The notes beneath the pieces are model-generated. The model saw nothing but the letters and a program-made list of their open reading frames with translations, made no database searches and was not told the DNA's origin. Below are positions 53,803 to 64,000 of a stretch of 64,000 nucleotides of DNA, piece by piece; position 1 is the stretch's first letter; every line of letters begins with the position of its first letter. The position numbers were made by a program, and so were the translations under genes. This DNA comes from Clostridia bacterium (GTDB taxonomy: Bacteria; Bacillota; Clostridia; Christensenellales; Borkfalkiaceae). The stretch lies in the NCBI GenBank assembly GCA_017463325.1, contig JAFTPK010000009.1:104561-168560 (forward strand). Reading direction: 5' to 3'.

Positions 53803-54795
53803 ATGAAAAAGATACTTTTGATCGCAACGGGTGGAACGATTGCGTCGCGCCCGCTTGAAAACGGACTTGCGCCTGCGGCAGATGCCGCGACGCTACTTTC
53901 CTACGTGCCCGAGGTGCGTTCTTTTTGCGAAGCGGACGCCGTGCAGATTTTTAATATCGACAGCACGAACGTCACGCCCGAGCATTGGAAAACGCTGGCA
54001 CAAACGCTCAAAGAGAATTATGAGCGTTACGACGGTTTTGTCGTTTGTCACGGCACGGACACCATGGCGTATACGGCGGCGGCGCTTTCGTACATGGTGC
54101 AACATTCTCCCAAGCCGATTGTGCTTACAGGTTCGCAACAGCCTATTGAAAAAGAGGATACGGACGCGAGAATTAACCTGCGCGACAGCTTTTTGTACGC
54201 GGCATCCGACTTTGCGGCAGACGTTACGATTGTCTTTCAGGGAAAGGTAATTGCGGGAACGCGCGCGAAAAAAATCCGCACCAAGAGCTATAATGCCTTT
54301 GATAGCGTGGATTTTCCCGTGCTTGCGAATATCCGCGACGGACGAATCATTCCCTATATCAAAACGGCTAAGGAAAAATCGCCTGAATTTTATTTAGAGC
54401 TTTGCCCGAACGTAGGACTTTTGACACTTACCCCGGGGGTGCGGAAGGAACTTCTTGACGCCTATTTCCGTCTTCTCGACGCTGTAATCGTTTCAGGCTA
54501 CGGCACGGGCGGGATTCCCGAAAACGACTATTATGCGTTCGACGAGGTATTGCGTGCGTGGGCAACAAAGGGGAAGACGTTGGTGGTTACGACGCAGGTG
54601 CAGCACGAGGGGAGCGACATGAGCGTTTACCGCGTGGGGAGAGGCTGGAAAGATCGTTTCGATTTGTTGGAGGGATATGCGCTCACTTACGAGGCGATCG
54701 TCACCAAGCTGATGTGGATTTTAGGACAAACGCGCGAAGCGGCGAAAGTCAAAGCGCTGTTTTATAAAACGATCAATTACGATTTAATAGGATAG
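53803..54795 (+). CDS. ansA: Type I L-asparaginase
   Basis: 330 residues, cytoplasmic. Hydrolyses asparagine to aspartate and ammonia. The two catalytic Thr lie in ATGGTIAS and CHGTDTMAYTA. Starts 1 nt after trhP. Asparagine amidohydrolases of this type can also act on small amide substrates. Confidence 0.92.
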   Translation: MKKILLIATGGTIASRPLENGLAPAADAATLLSYVPEVRSFCEADAVQIFNIDSTNVTPEHWKTLAQTLKENYERYDGFVVCHGTDTMAYTAAALSYMVQHSPKPIVLTGSQQPIEKEDTDARINLRDSFLYAASDFAADVTIVFQGKVIAGTRAKKIRTKSYNAFDSVDFPVLANIRDGRIIPYIKTAKEKSPEFYLELCPNVGLLTLTPGVRKELLDAYFRLLDAVIVSGYGTGGIPENDYYAFDEVLRAWATKGKTLVVTTQVQHEGSDMSVYRVGRGWKDRFDLLEGYALTYEAIVTKLMWILGQTREAAKVKALFYKTINYDLIG

Positions 54796-54804
54796 GTAAA
54801 AAAA

Positions 54805-56031
<1,227 letters not shown>

Positions 56032-56045
56032 CGGAGGAAAAACGA

Positions 56046-57173
56046 ATGACGAAAATAGATATTTTTTCGGGATTTCTCGGCGCGGGGAAGACAACGCTAA
56101 TCAAAAAATTATTAAAAGAGGCGTATGCAGGGGAAAAGGTGGTCTTGATCGAAAACGAATTCGGCGAGATCGGGATTGACGGCGGCTTTTTACAGGATGC
56201 GGGCGTCAACGTTACCGAAATGAACTCGGGCTGTATTTGCTGCTCCCTCGTCGGCGATTTTTCCAAGGCATTAAAACAGGTGTACGAGGAATACGCGCCG
56301 GAGCGTATCGTGATCGAACCGTCGGGAGTGGGTAAGCTTTCCGACGTCATCAAGGCAGTTTCTTCGGCGGGCTTGGAAGGAGCAAAGCTGAACGCGTTTT
56401 GCGCCGTCGTGGACGCAGGGAAATGCAAACTGTATTTGAAAAATTTTGGCGAATTTTTTATTGATCAGGTGGAGAATGCAAGCTGTATCCTTCTTTCGCA
56501 CGTGCAGGGCGTTTCGCAGGAGAAACTGGAAACGGCGGTTAGGCTTTTAAAGGCGGCGAATCCTACGGCGACCGTCGTCACCGCTGACTGGGCAGAACTT
56601 GACGGCAAAGAAATTCTTGCCGCTATGGAGAAAACGGACAGCCTTGAAGCGGAATTGAAACGCTTGGAAGAAGAAACGGCACATCACCATCATCACGGAC
56701 ATGAGCATGAACACGGACATGGGTGCCACGAACACGAGCATCACCATCATCACGGGCATGGGCATGAACACGGACATGGGTGTCACGAACATGAGCACGA
56801 GCATCACCATGACCACGGTCACGAGTGCGACGATCCTCATTGTAGCTGTCATCACCACCACGAGCACGAGCATGATCACGGACACGGTCATCACCATGCG
56901 GACGAGGTGTTTACAAGCTGGGGTTTGGAAACGGCAAAGCTGTATACGAAAGAGGGGCTTACGGCTGCGCTGAAAGCAATTGAAAAGGAAGAGGAATACG
57001 GCGTAGTGCTCCGCGCGAAAGGGATTGTGAAGGGCGAGAGTTGTTGGTGGCATTTCGATTACGTGCCCGGGGAGATCGACGTGCGCGAGGGCGCGGCGGG
57101 GGTCACGGGAAGACTTTGCGTGATCGGTTGTCAGTTAAAAGAGGACGCGCTGCAAAAATTATTTGAGGAGTAA
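56046..57173 (+). CDS. CobW/G3E GTPase with a His-rich metal-binding loop
   Basis: 375 residues. P-loop GFLGAGKTT near the N-terminus, ENEFGEIGIDG switch and the CxCC metal motif GCICCSL near residue 65. Residues ~213-285 are dominated by His, Glu, Gly and Asp, with repeats of HGHEHEHGHGCHEHEH type. The C-terminal CobW domain (FHFDYVPG-like) is present. G3E GTPases deliver Zn, Co, Ni or Fe to enzymes; the His/Cys loop suggests zinc or nickel storage. No Zur box was recognised. It is 3 nt from a second GTPase-like gene. Confidence 0.88.
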   Translation: MTKIDIFSGFLGAGKTTLIKKLLKEAYAGEKVVLIENEFGEIGIDGGFLQDAGVNVTEMNSGCICCSLVGDFSKALKQVYEEYAPERIVIEPSGVGKLSDVIKAVSSAGLEGAKLNAFCAVVDAGKCKLYLKNFGEFFIDQVENASCILLSHVQGVSQEKLETAVRLLKAANPTATVVTADWAELDGKEILAAMEKTDSLEAELKRLEEETAHHHHHGHEHEHGHGCHEHEHHHHHGHGHEHGHGCHEHEHEHHHDHGHECDDPHCSCHHHHEHEHDHGHGHHHADEVFTSWGLETAKLYTKEGLTAALKAIEKEEEYGVVLRAKGIVKGESCWWHFDYVPGEIDVREGAAGVTGRLCVIGCQLKEDALQKLFEE

Positions 57174-57176
57174 GCT

Positions 57177-58136
57177 ATGAAGGATCGGTTGCCGCCCGAA
57201 ACGCCCGTGTATTTATTTTTGGGCTTTCTTTCTTCGGGAAAAACGAAATTTATACAGGAAACCTTAGAGGATCCCCGTTTCGACACGGGGGAAAACACCC
57301 TTCTTCTCGTCACGGAAGAGGGGGAGGAAGAGTACGACGAAAGCCGTTTTCAGGTAAAGAACGTTTTCGTTAGCTACTTGCAGGGCAAGGAGGAGCTGAC
57401 GGAGGAACGGCTGGCGTCGTTGCAGGAGATGTACGGGGCTACTCGTGTACTTGTGGAATATAACGGCACTTGGCTTTTGGACGACTTTTTTGAAGCTATG
57501 CCCGAAGGCTGGATGCTTAATCAGGTCATGACCTTTTTTGACGCAGCGAGTATTCTTTCCTACAACGCGAATATGCGTCAGCTTGTCTTTGATAAAATGC
57601 AAAACACACAGCTGATCGTATTCAACCGCTACCAAGACGGTATGGATAAAATGGCGCTCCATAAGCTCGTGCGCGGAGTTACGCGGCGTGCGGATATCGT
57701 GTATGAAAAAGTAGACGGAAAAGCGGAATACGACGAGATTGTAGACCCGCTCCCGTTTGACACGAACGCTCCCATGATTGTGATCGAGGATAGGGACTAC
57801 GCCTTTTTTTATCGCGACTTAACGGAAAATTTGCAGGACTATATCGGCAAAACCGTCCGTTTCAAGGGGATCGTTGCTACGGACGCCCGTTTGCCTAAGG
57901 ACAACGTCGTGATCGGTAGACATATCATGACCTGTTGCGAAGCGGATATTGAATATAGCGGCGTGGCTTGCGTGCTGCCTGAGGGAATGAATTTGCAAAC
58001 GCGCGACTGGATTGAGGTAACGGCGAAGATTGAATTCAAAAAGCATTACGTATATAAGGGAAAAGGCCCTGTTTTGATTGCTGAAAAAGCAGAGCGGTGC
58101 GCGCCGCCCGAGGAACAGCTCGCGGTCTTTTATTAA
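57177..58136 (+). CDS. CobW-like P-loop protein with TIGR03943/DUF1980-like C-terminus
   Basis: 319 residues. P-loop GFLSSGKT (residues 14-21), but no CxCC motif, so a divergent G3E-like protein. Residues ~205-319 (IGKTVRFKGIVATDARL, NVVIGRHIMTCCEADIEYSGVAC) resemble the YcgQ/TIGR03943 domain, whose CC pair is conserved and which elsewhere pairs with the YcgR permease. Fused to a P-loop domain it probably works with the upstream GTPase in metal delivery (inference). Confidence 0.75.
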   Translation: MKDRLPPETPVYLFLGFLSSGKTKFIQETLEDPRFDTGENTLLLVTEEGEEEYDESRFQVKNVFVSYLQGKEELTEERLASLQEMYGATRVLVEYNGTWLLDDFFEAMPEGWMLNQVMTFFDAASILSYNANMRQLVFDKMQNTQLIVFNRYQDGMDKMALHKLVRGVTRRADIVYEKVDGKAEYDEIVDPLPFDTNAPMIVIEDRDYAFFYRDLTENLQDYIGKTVRFKGIVATDARLPKDNVVIGRHIMTCCEADIEYSGVACVLPEGMNLQTRDWIEVTAKIEFKKHYVYKGKGPVLIAEKAERCAPPEEQLAVFY

Positions 58137-58144
58137 GTAAAATG

Positions 58145-58182
58145 AAAGGGGCAGGTATGCGTTGAACGCTACCTGCCCTTTA
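58145..58182. repeat. Intergenic hairpin element, copy 2 (convergent terminator)
   Basis: AAAGGGGCAGGTA pairs with TACCTGCCCTTT (one bulged G); the loop GCAGGTATGCGTTGAA(C)GCTA matches the hairpin at 19158-19193. It lies between convergent genes. Confidence 0.65.
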
Positions 58183-58187
58183 CTATT

Positions 58188-59039
58188 TCAAGAGAGAGAA
58201 TTTCGGTATTGCGACGGGGTTAGCCCCGTTTTTTGTTTAAAAAGAAAGGAAAAATAATGTTCGTCGGTGAAAGAGAGCAGCTCGGCGATATTTTTGATTT
58301 GCATAGTCGTTGTAGAAAGCAAGGTTTTTGCAACGTTAATCTTTTCAAGTAAAAGGAATTGATAGGGAGTGACGCCCGTTTGTTTTTTAAAAATGCGTAT
58401 GAGGTTGGAACGGGAGGTGTACGCCTCCGCGGCAATTTCGTCGAGGGTCTTTCTCGAATACACGGAGGCAAGCAAGGCATTTTTGACGGAGGTAAGGGCG
58501 TCCTCTGCCGTTTCCATGGCGGTTCTGGCGATTTTTAAAATAATGCCTTGTAAAATTTCAGCAATTTCAAAAAATTTATTTTGCGGAGAGGTGTCGATTT
58601 TGGCGACGTTGTACAGGCTGATAAATTCGTTTTTCAAATCCACGCGATAGCTGCCTGTGCCGATACGGTAGCTTTCAAGCATTTTTCCAAGATAGTCGCT
58701 TACAAAGCTGATCCATAGCTTTTTCATAGGCTTATCGGGGTTAGAACGGTAATCATGCGGAGCGTCTTTGCAAATCACGAAGGCTTCACCGCCCGAAACC
58801 CGTACCGTTTTTCCTTGTACGCGAAATTCTCCCTCTCCCTCCAAGACGTATTCGATTAAAAAGGAGCGTCCGTTTGCCCGCCGCTTCACCTTGTAGGCGG
58901 GGAAGGGGTGAGTGACGCCGATTAAGATATTTTCAATGGGGAATAGGTCGGATAAGGCGACGGCGTAGGCTTCTTCGTAGGACGGATAGAGGATATCCAC
59001 GCCGCTTTCCGTGGGTTTGGGTGAGAGTATATTGCGCAT
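58188..59039 (-). CDS. AraC family transcriptional regulator
   Basis: 283 residues: N-terminal cupin domain (~1-150, [24 protein letters not shown]) and C-terminal double HTH ([23 protein letters not shown], then [25 protein letters not shown]). It is divergent from the fucose isomerase gene with a 127-bp shared promoter region, so it likely regulates it. A complete contrast to the truncated AraC pieces near 4.6 and 5.6 kb. Confidence 0.92.
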   Translation of the reverse strand: MRNILSPKPTESGVDILYPSYEEAYAVALSDLFPIENILIGVTHPFPAYKVKRRANGRSFLIEYVLEGEGEFRVQGKTVRVSGGEAFVICKDAPHDYRSNPDKPMKKLWISFVSDYLGKMLESYRIGTGSYRVDLKNEFISLYNVAKIDTSPQNKFFEIAEILQGIILKIARTAMETAEDALTSVKNALLASVYSRKTLDEIAAEAYTSRSNLIRIFKKQTGVTPYQFLLLEKINVAKTLLSTTTMQIKNIAELLSFTDEHYFSFLFKQKTGLTPSQYRNSLS

Positions 59040-59068
59040 AATCTTAACTTTTTGTGTAATTTTCCTTA

Positions 59069-59097
59069 TTGATTTTGTTGTTTTTCTATATTATAAT
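59069..59097 (+). promoter_or_regulatory. Promoter of the fucose isomerase gene
   Basis: TTGATT (59069-59074), 17-bp spacer, TATAAT (59092-59097), in the region shared with the divergent AraC gene. Confidence 0.72.
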
Positions 59098-59166
59098 AAA
59101 ATCAGTAAAAAAAGGCAAGCCGTTTTTTATGGGAACGGCAAAAAAATAATTACGGAGGGAAATATT

Positions 59167-60969
59167 ATGGCAAAATCAAGACTTATCGGCGGCTATCCTG
59201 TGATCGGGATCCGTCCTACGATCGACGGAAGAAGAGGACCTTTAAAGGTGAGAGAAAGCCTCGAAGTGCAGACTATGAACATGGCGAAAAACGCGGCAAG
59301 GCTTATTCAAGAAAACGTGTTCTATTCCAACGGCGAACCTGTGAAAGTAGTTATCGCAGACACGACGATCGGTAGAGTTGCGGAAGCGGCGGCTTGTGCG
59401 GAAAAATTCAAGAAAGAGGGCGTAGACATTACGCTTACGGTGACTCCCTGCTGGTGCTACGGCAGCGAAACGATGGATATGGACCCTATGACGATCAAAG
59501 CGGTTTGGGGCTTTAACGGTACCGAGCGTCCCGGTGCGGTATACCTTGCGGCGGTGCTTGCGGGACACGCACAAAAGGGCTTGCCTGCGTTCGGTATCTA
59601 CGGACATGACGTGCAGGATCTGGACGATACCACCATTCCTTGCGACGTTGCGGAAAAGATTTTGCGGTTCGCAAGAAGCGCGGTTGCGGTAGCGACTATG
59701 CGCGGAAAATCGTATTTGCAAATCGGCTCGATTTGTATGGGGATCGCGGGTTCGATTGTGGACGTGAATTTCTTTGAAGAATATCTCGGTATGCGGGTGG
59801 AAAGTGTGGACGAAGTGGAAATTATCCGTCGAATGACCGAGGGTATTTACGACGAAAAGGAATATCAAAAGGCGCTTGCTTGGGTTAAGGAAAAATGCAA
59901 TCCCGACTTTGATAAAAACCCCGAAAACCTCCAACGCACGGCAGAGCAAAAGGAAAAGGACTGGGAGTTTACGGCAAAAATGGCGTGCATTATCAAAGAT
60001 CTGATGAACGGCAATCCCAACCTGCCTGAGGGCGCAGAGGAGGAAATGGTCGGTCACAACGCAATCGCGGCAGGCTTCCAGGGTCAAAGGCAATGGACGG
60101 ATTTCTATCCCAACTGCGATTTCCCCGAAAGTATTTTGAACTCCACGTTTGACTGGAACGGCGCAAGAGAACCGTATATCCTTGCCACCGAAAACGACAG
60201 TCTGAACGGCGTATGTATGCTGTTTATGAAACTTTTGACGGGCAGAGCGCAAATCTTTGCGGACGTAAGAACGTACTGGTCGGGCGACGCGATTAAGCGC
60301 GTAACAGGCTATGAAATTTCGGGCAAAGCCAAGGAAGCGGATGGCTTTATCCACCTGATCAACTCAGGCGCGGCTTGCGTGGACGCTTGCGGCGAAGTTA
60401 AGGACGAGAATGGGAACGCCGTCATGAAAAAATGGTGGGAAATGACGGACGGAGATATCGACGCCTGCATGAAAGCGACGACTTGGCCGTATGCTGATTT
60501 GGGCTATTTCCGCGGCGGCGGGTACTCTTCGAGATTTGTAACGCGTGCGGAAATGCCTTGTACCATGGTTCGATTGAATATGGTAAAAGGGCTTGGTCCC
60601 GTCATGCAAATAGCCGAGGGTTGGACGGTTTCCATTCCCGACGAGGTGACGCATAAGCTTTGGAAAAGAACGGACTATACGTGGCCTTGTACGTGGTTCG
60701 CGCCGCGTGTGACGGGCAAGGGTGCGTTCAAGACTGCGTACGACGTCATGAATAACTGGGGCGCAAATCACGGCGCGATTTCGTATGGACATATCGGCGC
60801 AGATTTGATTACTATGTGCTCTATGCTGAGAATTCCCGTCTGTATGCATAACGTCGAGGAGGACAAAATTTACCGCCCGGCTAGCTGGAATGCGTTCGGT
60901 ATGGATAAAGAGGGGCAGGATTACAGAGCTTGTCAGGCGTACGGCCCCCTGTATAAAAATATTAAATAA
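59167..60969 (+). CDS. fucI: L-fucose isomerase
   Basis: 600 residues, matching the usual ~590. Converts L-fucose to L-fuculose (also D-arabinose), using Mn2+. The sequence is family-typical throughout ([59 protein letters not shown]) with metal ligands in ATENDSLNG and the late His in NHGAISYGH. Start at 59167 after GGAGGG; the open frame upstream to 59011 lies in the promoter. No fuculokinase or aldolase is adjacent. Confidence 0.94.
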   Translation: MAKSRLIGGYPVIGIRPTIDGRRGPLKVRESLEVQTMNMAKNAARLIQENVFYSNGEPVKVVIADTTIGRVAEAAACAEKFKKEGVDITLTVTPCWCYGSETMDMDPMTIKAVWGFNGTERPGAVYLAAVLAGHAQKGLPAFGIYGHDVQDLDDTTIPCDVAEKILRFARSAVAVATMRGKSYLQIGSICMGIAGSIVDVNFFEEYLGMRVESVDEVEIIRRMTEGIYDEKEYQKALAWVKEKCNPDFDKNPENLQRTAEQKEKDWEFTAKMACIIKDLMNGNPNLPEGAEEEMVGHNAIAAGFQGQRQWTDFYPNCDFPESILNSTFDWNGAREPYILATENDSLNGVCMLFMKLLTGRAQIFADVRTYWSGDAIKRVTGYEISGKAKEADGFIHLINSGAACVDACGEVKDENGNAVMKKWWEMTDGDIDACMKATTWPYADLGYFRGGGYSSRFVTRAEMPCTMVRLNMVKGLGPVMQIAEGWTVSIPDEVTHKLWKRTDYTWPCTWFAPRVTGKGAFKTAYDVMNNWGANHGAISYGHIGADLITMCSMLRIPVCMHNVEEDKIYRPASWNAFGMDKEGQDYRACQAYGPLYKNIK

Positions 60970-60982
60970 CGTTGCGCGTATA

Positions 60983-61018
60983 TATAAGCCCTCGAAGTTT
61001 TTCGGGGGCAGTTTTTTT
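60983..61018 (+). terminator. Terminator of fucI
   Basis: GCCCTCGAA pairs with TTCGGGGGC (one G-U pair), then AGTTTTTTT. Confidence 0.88.
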
Positions 61019-61027
61019 GTGATTTCA

Positions 61028-61056
61028 TTGACAAAAGAAAAAAATCGTGATATAAT
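61028..61056 (+). promoter_or_regulatory. Consensus promoter of the GH20 gene
   Basis: TTGACA (61028-61033), 17-bp spacer, TATAAT (61051-61056); 34 bp before the start. Confidence 0.85.
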
Positions 61057-61090
61057 ATTGTCTAATCAAAACGGTAAGGAGAGAAAAGAA

Positions 61091-62704
61091 ATGAGGAACG
61101 CTATTAGACGGGGCGTTATGCTTGATTGTTCGCGAAATGCCGTCATGACCGTATCCGCCTTGAAAAAACTGATCGCCTTGCTTGCAAAAATGGGCTATAA
61201 CGCCTTTCAGCTTTATACGGAGGACACCTACGAAATCGAGGGCGAGCCTATGTTCGGGCGTTTCCGCGGTCGTTACTCCAAGGAAGAGTTGAAAGAGGTG
61301 GACGCCTATTGCTCCTCGCTCGGGGTAGAGTTGATCCCCTGCATACAAACGTTGGGGCATTTAAATCAAATTTTTCATTGGCCGACCTATTCAAAGTCGC
61401 GCGACATAGACGCTATTTTGCTCGTAGACGAGGAGGAAACCTATCGTTTGATCGAAAAAATGTTTGCCGCTTGCGCGGATTGCTTTACCTCCCGTTCCAT
61501 CCATATCGGCATGGACGAGGCGCATACGCTCGGCAGGGGGAAATTTTTTGACAAACACGGCTTTGAGGAGCATCACGAAATCTTCTTACGTCACCTCAAT
61601 CGGGTGTGCGAGGTGGCAGGCAGGTATGGATTTAAGCCCATGATGTGGTCGGATATGTTCTTTCGACTTGCGTTCGGTACGTATTATGTGAAAGAGGGGG
61701 AAATTCCCGACGAGGTAAAGGCGAAAGTCCCCGAAAATATCGAACTCGTGTACTGGGACTATTATAGCGACGATTTGGAAACGTACGAAAAAATGCTTGA
61801 TAAACACCTTTCCATGAACAGAAACGTCGTTTTTGCGGGCGGGGCGTGGAAATGGTGCACGTACACGCCGAATAACGCCGTGAGTATTCGACGGACGGAG
61901 CTTGCCGTCAACGCTTGCAAGGAAAAAGGGGTGAAGGACGTTTTCATTACGGCGTGGGGTGACGATGGCGGGGAATGTTCTCCGTTTGCCGTGTTGCCCG
62001 CTCTCTTTTATGCGAGCGAGTGTCTCAAAGGAAATAGTAGCCTTGACGGGATCGAAGAACGCTTTGAGGCGGTCACGGGGGAAAGCTGGGAGGATATGAT
62101 GGCGCTTGATTTAACGCTGCCTAAGGGGGTGAAAGCGCTTTCTGCTGTGTATAACAGCGGAAAGACCATGCTGTTTTCCGATCCGTTTATGGGCAGGTTC
62201 GACTCGCTTGTGTTCGGCACGGGGGAGGAGAGAGTGTTTTACGAGGCGCAAGCGGAGAAACTTGCGGAGGCGAAAACGCGCTCCAAGAGCTACGCCTACC
62301 TGTTCGAGAGTATGGAAAAATTTTGCGCGGCCGTCGCCGTGAAATACGACCTCGGTTATCGCACTCGCGTCGCTTATCAAGCGGGGAATAAGGCAGCGCT
62401 TGCCGCAATTCTTGCCGATTATGACGAATCGGAAAAACGGGTGCTGACGTTTTACGAGGCGTATCGCAAACAATGGTTTGCGGAAAATAAAGGCAATGGG
62501 TTTGAGGTGCAGGATATTCGTTTTGGTGGACTTGTTTTCCGTATCAAGCATTGTAGGCAAAGACTGAAAGCCTATTTGGACGGAATGTCGGAGAGGATCG
62601 GGGAGCTGGAAGAGCCGTTCGTCGATTATCGCGGCGGGGAAATGGAAAAGGCGTACGCGCCGTTCGTTACCTGGCGCGGCTCGGTGACCTCCAACGTTTT
62701 ATAG
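61091..62704 (+). CDS. GH20 family beta-N-acetylhexosaminidase
   Basis: 537 residues, no signal peptide, so probably cytoplasmic. TIM-barrel start GVMLDCSRNAVMTV and the catalytic Asp-Glu pair in HIGMDEAH are family hallmarks; VYWDYYSDD and AWKWCTYTP follow. It resembles the hexosaminidase-D-like branch, which lacks the separate N-terminal GH20b domain. Start at 61091 with TAAGGAGAG upstream; the longer open frame from 60890 is read through the fucI end. It releases N-acetylhexosamines, matching the neighbouring fucose gene in host-glycan use (inference). Confidence 0.87.
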   Translation: MRNAIRRGVMLDCSRNAVMTVSALKKLIALLAKMGYNAFQLYTEDTYEIEGEPMFGRFRGRYSKEELKEVDAYCSSLGVELIPCIQTLGHLNQIFHWPTYSKSRDIDAILLVDEEETYRLIEKMFAACADCFTSRSIHIGMDEAHTLGRGKFFDKHGFEEHHEIFLRHLNRVCEVAGRYGFKPMMWSDMFFRLAFGTYYVKEGEIPDEVKAKVPENIELVYWDYYSDDLETYEKMLDKHLSMNRNVVFAGGAWKWCTYTPNNAVSIRRTELAVNACKEKGVKDVFITAWGDDGGECSPFAVLPALFYASECLKGNSSLDGIEERFEAVTGESWEDMMALDLTLPKGVKALSAVYNSGKTMLFSDPFMGRFDSLVFGTGEERVFYEAQAEKLAEAKTRSKSYAYLFESMEKFCAAVAVKYDLGYRTRVAYQAGNKAALAAILADYDESEKRVLTFYEAYRKQWFAENKGNGFEVQDIRFGGLVFRIKHCRQRLKAYLDGMSERIGELEEPFVDYRGGEMEKAYAPFVTWRGSVTSNVL

Positions 62705-63047
62705 GCAAAAGTGGATAAAGCATAAAAAATTTTAATAGTAGCGCGTTTTAGATTTTTTCATTATAAATAAAAATTTTAGGAATTATAAGAAAAAATTATA
62801 CTTTCACAAGGTCGTCCGACGGAAAATTTTTCCTTGGACGGCTTTATTTTAAAGGTTTTTCAAGAAAAAGAAAATAAATTAAAAAAATCGGGAGTATTGA
62901 TATTTTTTATTTTATAAAAAAGGGTGGCAGTATCGTTTGACAAAAAGGGGGTGTGAGTGATAAAATGTATATGGTGGAATTCGTTTTGTAACGATCCACT
63001 TTGAATTTTGTTAAGAGAACGAAAAAATATTTTTTGGAGGCAACCAA
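62705..63047. other. AT-rich intergenic stretch
   Basis: No coding sequence seen. It contains a hairpin with T-rich tail near 62808-62853 (GTCGTCC/GGACGGC), likely the GH20 terminator, and the promoter of the next gene. Confidence 0.7.
62937..62966 (+). promoter_or_regulatory. Promoter of the right-edge lipoprotein
   Basis: TTGACA (62937-62942), 18-bp spacer, TAAAAT (62961-62966). TTTGGAGG precedes the ATG at 63048. Confidence 0.62.
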
Positions 63048-64000
63048 ATGAGCATGAAAAAACGTTTTGCAGTTGCATTGCTGAGCGTATTGACGATCGT
63101 TTTCGGGACGATCGGCTTCGCTAGCTGCGACAAAGAATGTTTGCACAAATGGGGCGAATGGACGACAACGGAAGCGACTTGTACCGACGACGGCGTCCGC
63201 ACGCGTATCTGTACGCTCTGTCAAGAGAGTGAAACGGAAACGATTGCGACGGCACTCGGTCACGCTTACGGTGAGTGGACGTCGAACGGCGACGGCACGC
63301 ACACCAAGACTTGCGCGAACGACGAAACCCATACCGTAACGGAGGACTGTACGGGCGGTTCGTCTACGTGTACCGAAAAGGGCGTCTGTGAAGTCTGTAA
63401 TGCAGAATACGTCGATTCGATCGGGCACGACTACGGTGCATGGGTGGCGAATAACGACGGTACCCATACCAAGACCTGCAAAAACGACGCTACCCACAAG
63501 GTAACGGAGAACTGCGCGGGCGGCACGGCAACGTGTACGGAAAAGGCGGTTTGTTCGACCTGTAACGTAGCTTACGGCAGCGTTCTTGCCCACACCTACG
63601 ATCAAGAAGTCGCAACGGCTGATTACAAGGCGACCGACGCTACTTGTGAGGCAAAAGCTACCTATTACTATTCTTGTGAGTGCGGGGCGAAAGGGACGGA
63701 AACGTTTGAAAACGGCGCGGCGCTTGGTCACGCTTACGGCGCATGGGTGACGAATAACGACGGTACCCACACCAAGACCTGCGGAAACGACGCTACTCAC
63801 AAGGTAACGGAGAACTGTGCAGGCGGCGAAGCGACCTGCGAAGAAAAAGCGGTTTGTACGGGTTGTAACACGGCGTACGGCGACGTACTTGGTCACGCAT
63901 ACGGCGCATGGGTATCCAACGGCGACGGCACGCACACCAAGGTTTGCAAAAACGACGCTACCCACAAGGTAACGGATGACTGCGCGGGCGGCACGGCAAC
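63048..64000 (+). CDS. His/Cys-repeat lipoprotein, cut by the window edge
   Basis: The first 317 residues of a longer protein. A signal peptide ends in lipobox-like FASC (C27). Then come 55-residue repeats opening GHAYGEW/GHDYGAW and containing DGTHTKTCxNDxTHKVTE, and CTEKxVCxxCN. Units begin at 63258, 63423, 63726 and 63891 (spacings 165, 303 and 165 bp), with one 46-residue extra module before the third. Each carries several Cys and His that could bind metal. It shares layout, signal type and CxxC repeats with the N-terminus of the LRR lipoprotein at 11166, so LRRs or another adhesive domain may follow beyond the edge. Confidence 0.88.
   Translation, partial: MSMKKRFAVALLSVLTIVFGTIGFASCDKECLHKWGEWTTTEATCTDDGVRTRICTLCQESETETIATALGHAYGEWTSNGDGTHTKTCANDETHTVTEDCTGGSSTCTEKGVCEVCNAEYVDSIGHDYGAWVANNDGTHTKTCKNDATHKVTENCAGGTATCTEKAVCSTCNVAYGSVLAHTYDQEVATADYKATDATCEAKATYYYSCECGAKGTETFENGAALGHAYGAWVTNNDGTHTKTCGNDATHKVTENCAGGEATCEEKAVCTGCNTAYGDVLGHAYGAWVSNGDGTHTKVCKNDATHKVTDDCAGGTA
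63258..64000 (+). repeat. 165-bp tandem repeats encoding 55-residue His/Cys units
   Basis: At least four units with long identical runs (for example the GACGGTACCCACACCAAGAC segment). The frame is kept across units; the array continues past the window. Confidence 0.85.

Noticed and set aside
59242..60354. 370-codon minus-strand open frame in fucI
   Set aside because: Shadow frame of a highly conserved gene; Arg/His-rich nonsense composition.
62907..63965. 352-codon open frame on the minus strand at the right edge
   Set aside because: It is the antisense of the 55-residue repeat lipoprotein; composition is repetitive, it has no ribosome site, and the plus strand has a promoter, ribosome site, signal peptide and lipobox.

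Overview
The window is chromosomal DNA from a low-to-moderate GC, spore-forming member of the Clostridia. Evidence is a full-length spoIVA, SigA-type promoters (TTGACA, 17 bp, TATAAT) before many genes, strong AGGAGG ribosome sites, RNase J, the ECF transporter block next to truA, and a lysine riboswitch before asd-dapA-dapB. The His/Cys-repeat and BspA-type surface lipoproteins and the many glycosidases point to an uncultured gut lineage, possibly Christensenellales; that placement is inference.

Layout. 1-4.4 kb: an operon for hexuronides (GH2 glycosidase, mannonate dehydratase, SDR reductase). 4.4-9.8 kb: a disturbed, AT-richer accessory region at a tRNA-Pro(CGG) gene. It holds three same-orientation copies of the tRNA 3' end (one pair is a 130-bp near-identical repeat), a cluster of orphan terminators, and a patchwork of truncated genes (NagB-like, two AraC C-termini, a GH4 piece, a glycerate kinase piece), then a YgjV-like membrane protein, a NUMOD1-like fragment and an ATP-grasp enzyme. 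No integrase is visible. 9.9-19.1 kb: surface functions (poly-serine membrane protein, a 1734-residue BspA-like LRR lipoprotein, an O-antigen-ligase-like protein and a nucleotidyltransferase). 19.2-26.2 kb: a GPH symporter on the minus strand, then a fused EcfA1-EcfA2 ATPase, EcfT, TruA, a CPBP protease and a membrane protein.

26.3-37.1 kb: one long co-directional housekeeping run (mnmE, lysR, lepA, hemW, phosphatase, Nudix, aroK, panE, gltX, a GH127-like glycosidase), with several ATGA overlaps. 37.2-40.3 kb: asd-dapA-dapB on the minus strand under a lysine riboswitch. 40.4-47.7 kb: YesL-like membrane protein, methyltransferase, hslO, TPR and HEAT-like proteins, spoIVA and a 53-residue protein. 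47.9-58.1 kb: a repeat-rich acidic protein, RNase J, trmR-trhP (wobble-uridine modification), asparaginase, M29 aminopeptidase and two CobW-type GTPases. 58.2-62.7 kb: AraC regulator divergent from fucose isomerase, then a GH20 hexosaminidase. The right edge cuts a lipoprotein with 55-residue His/Cys repeats (63048 onward), related to the N-terminus of the LRR protein.

The catabolic genes (GH2, uronate enzymes, GH127-like, FucI, GH20, GPH symporter) fit a forager on host or plant glycans. The most unusual features are the tRNA-Pro repeat region with its gene patchwork, the 664-residue repeat protein, the single-chain EcfA pair and the paired surface lipoproteins.
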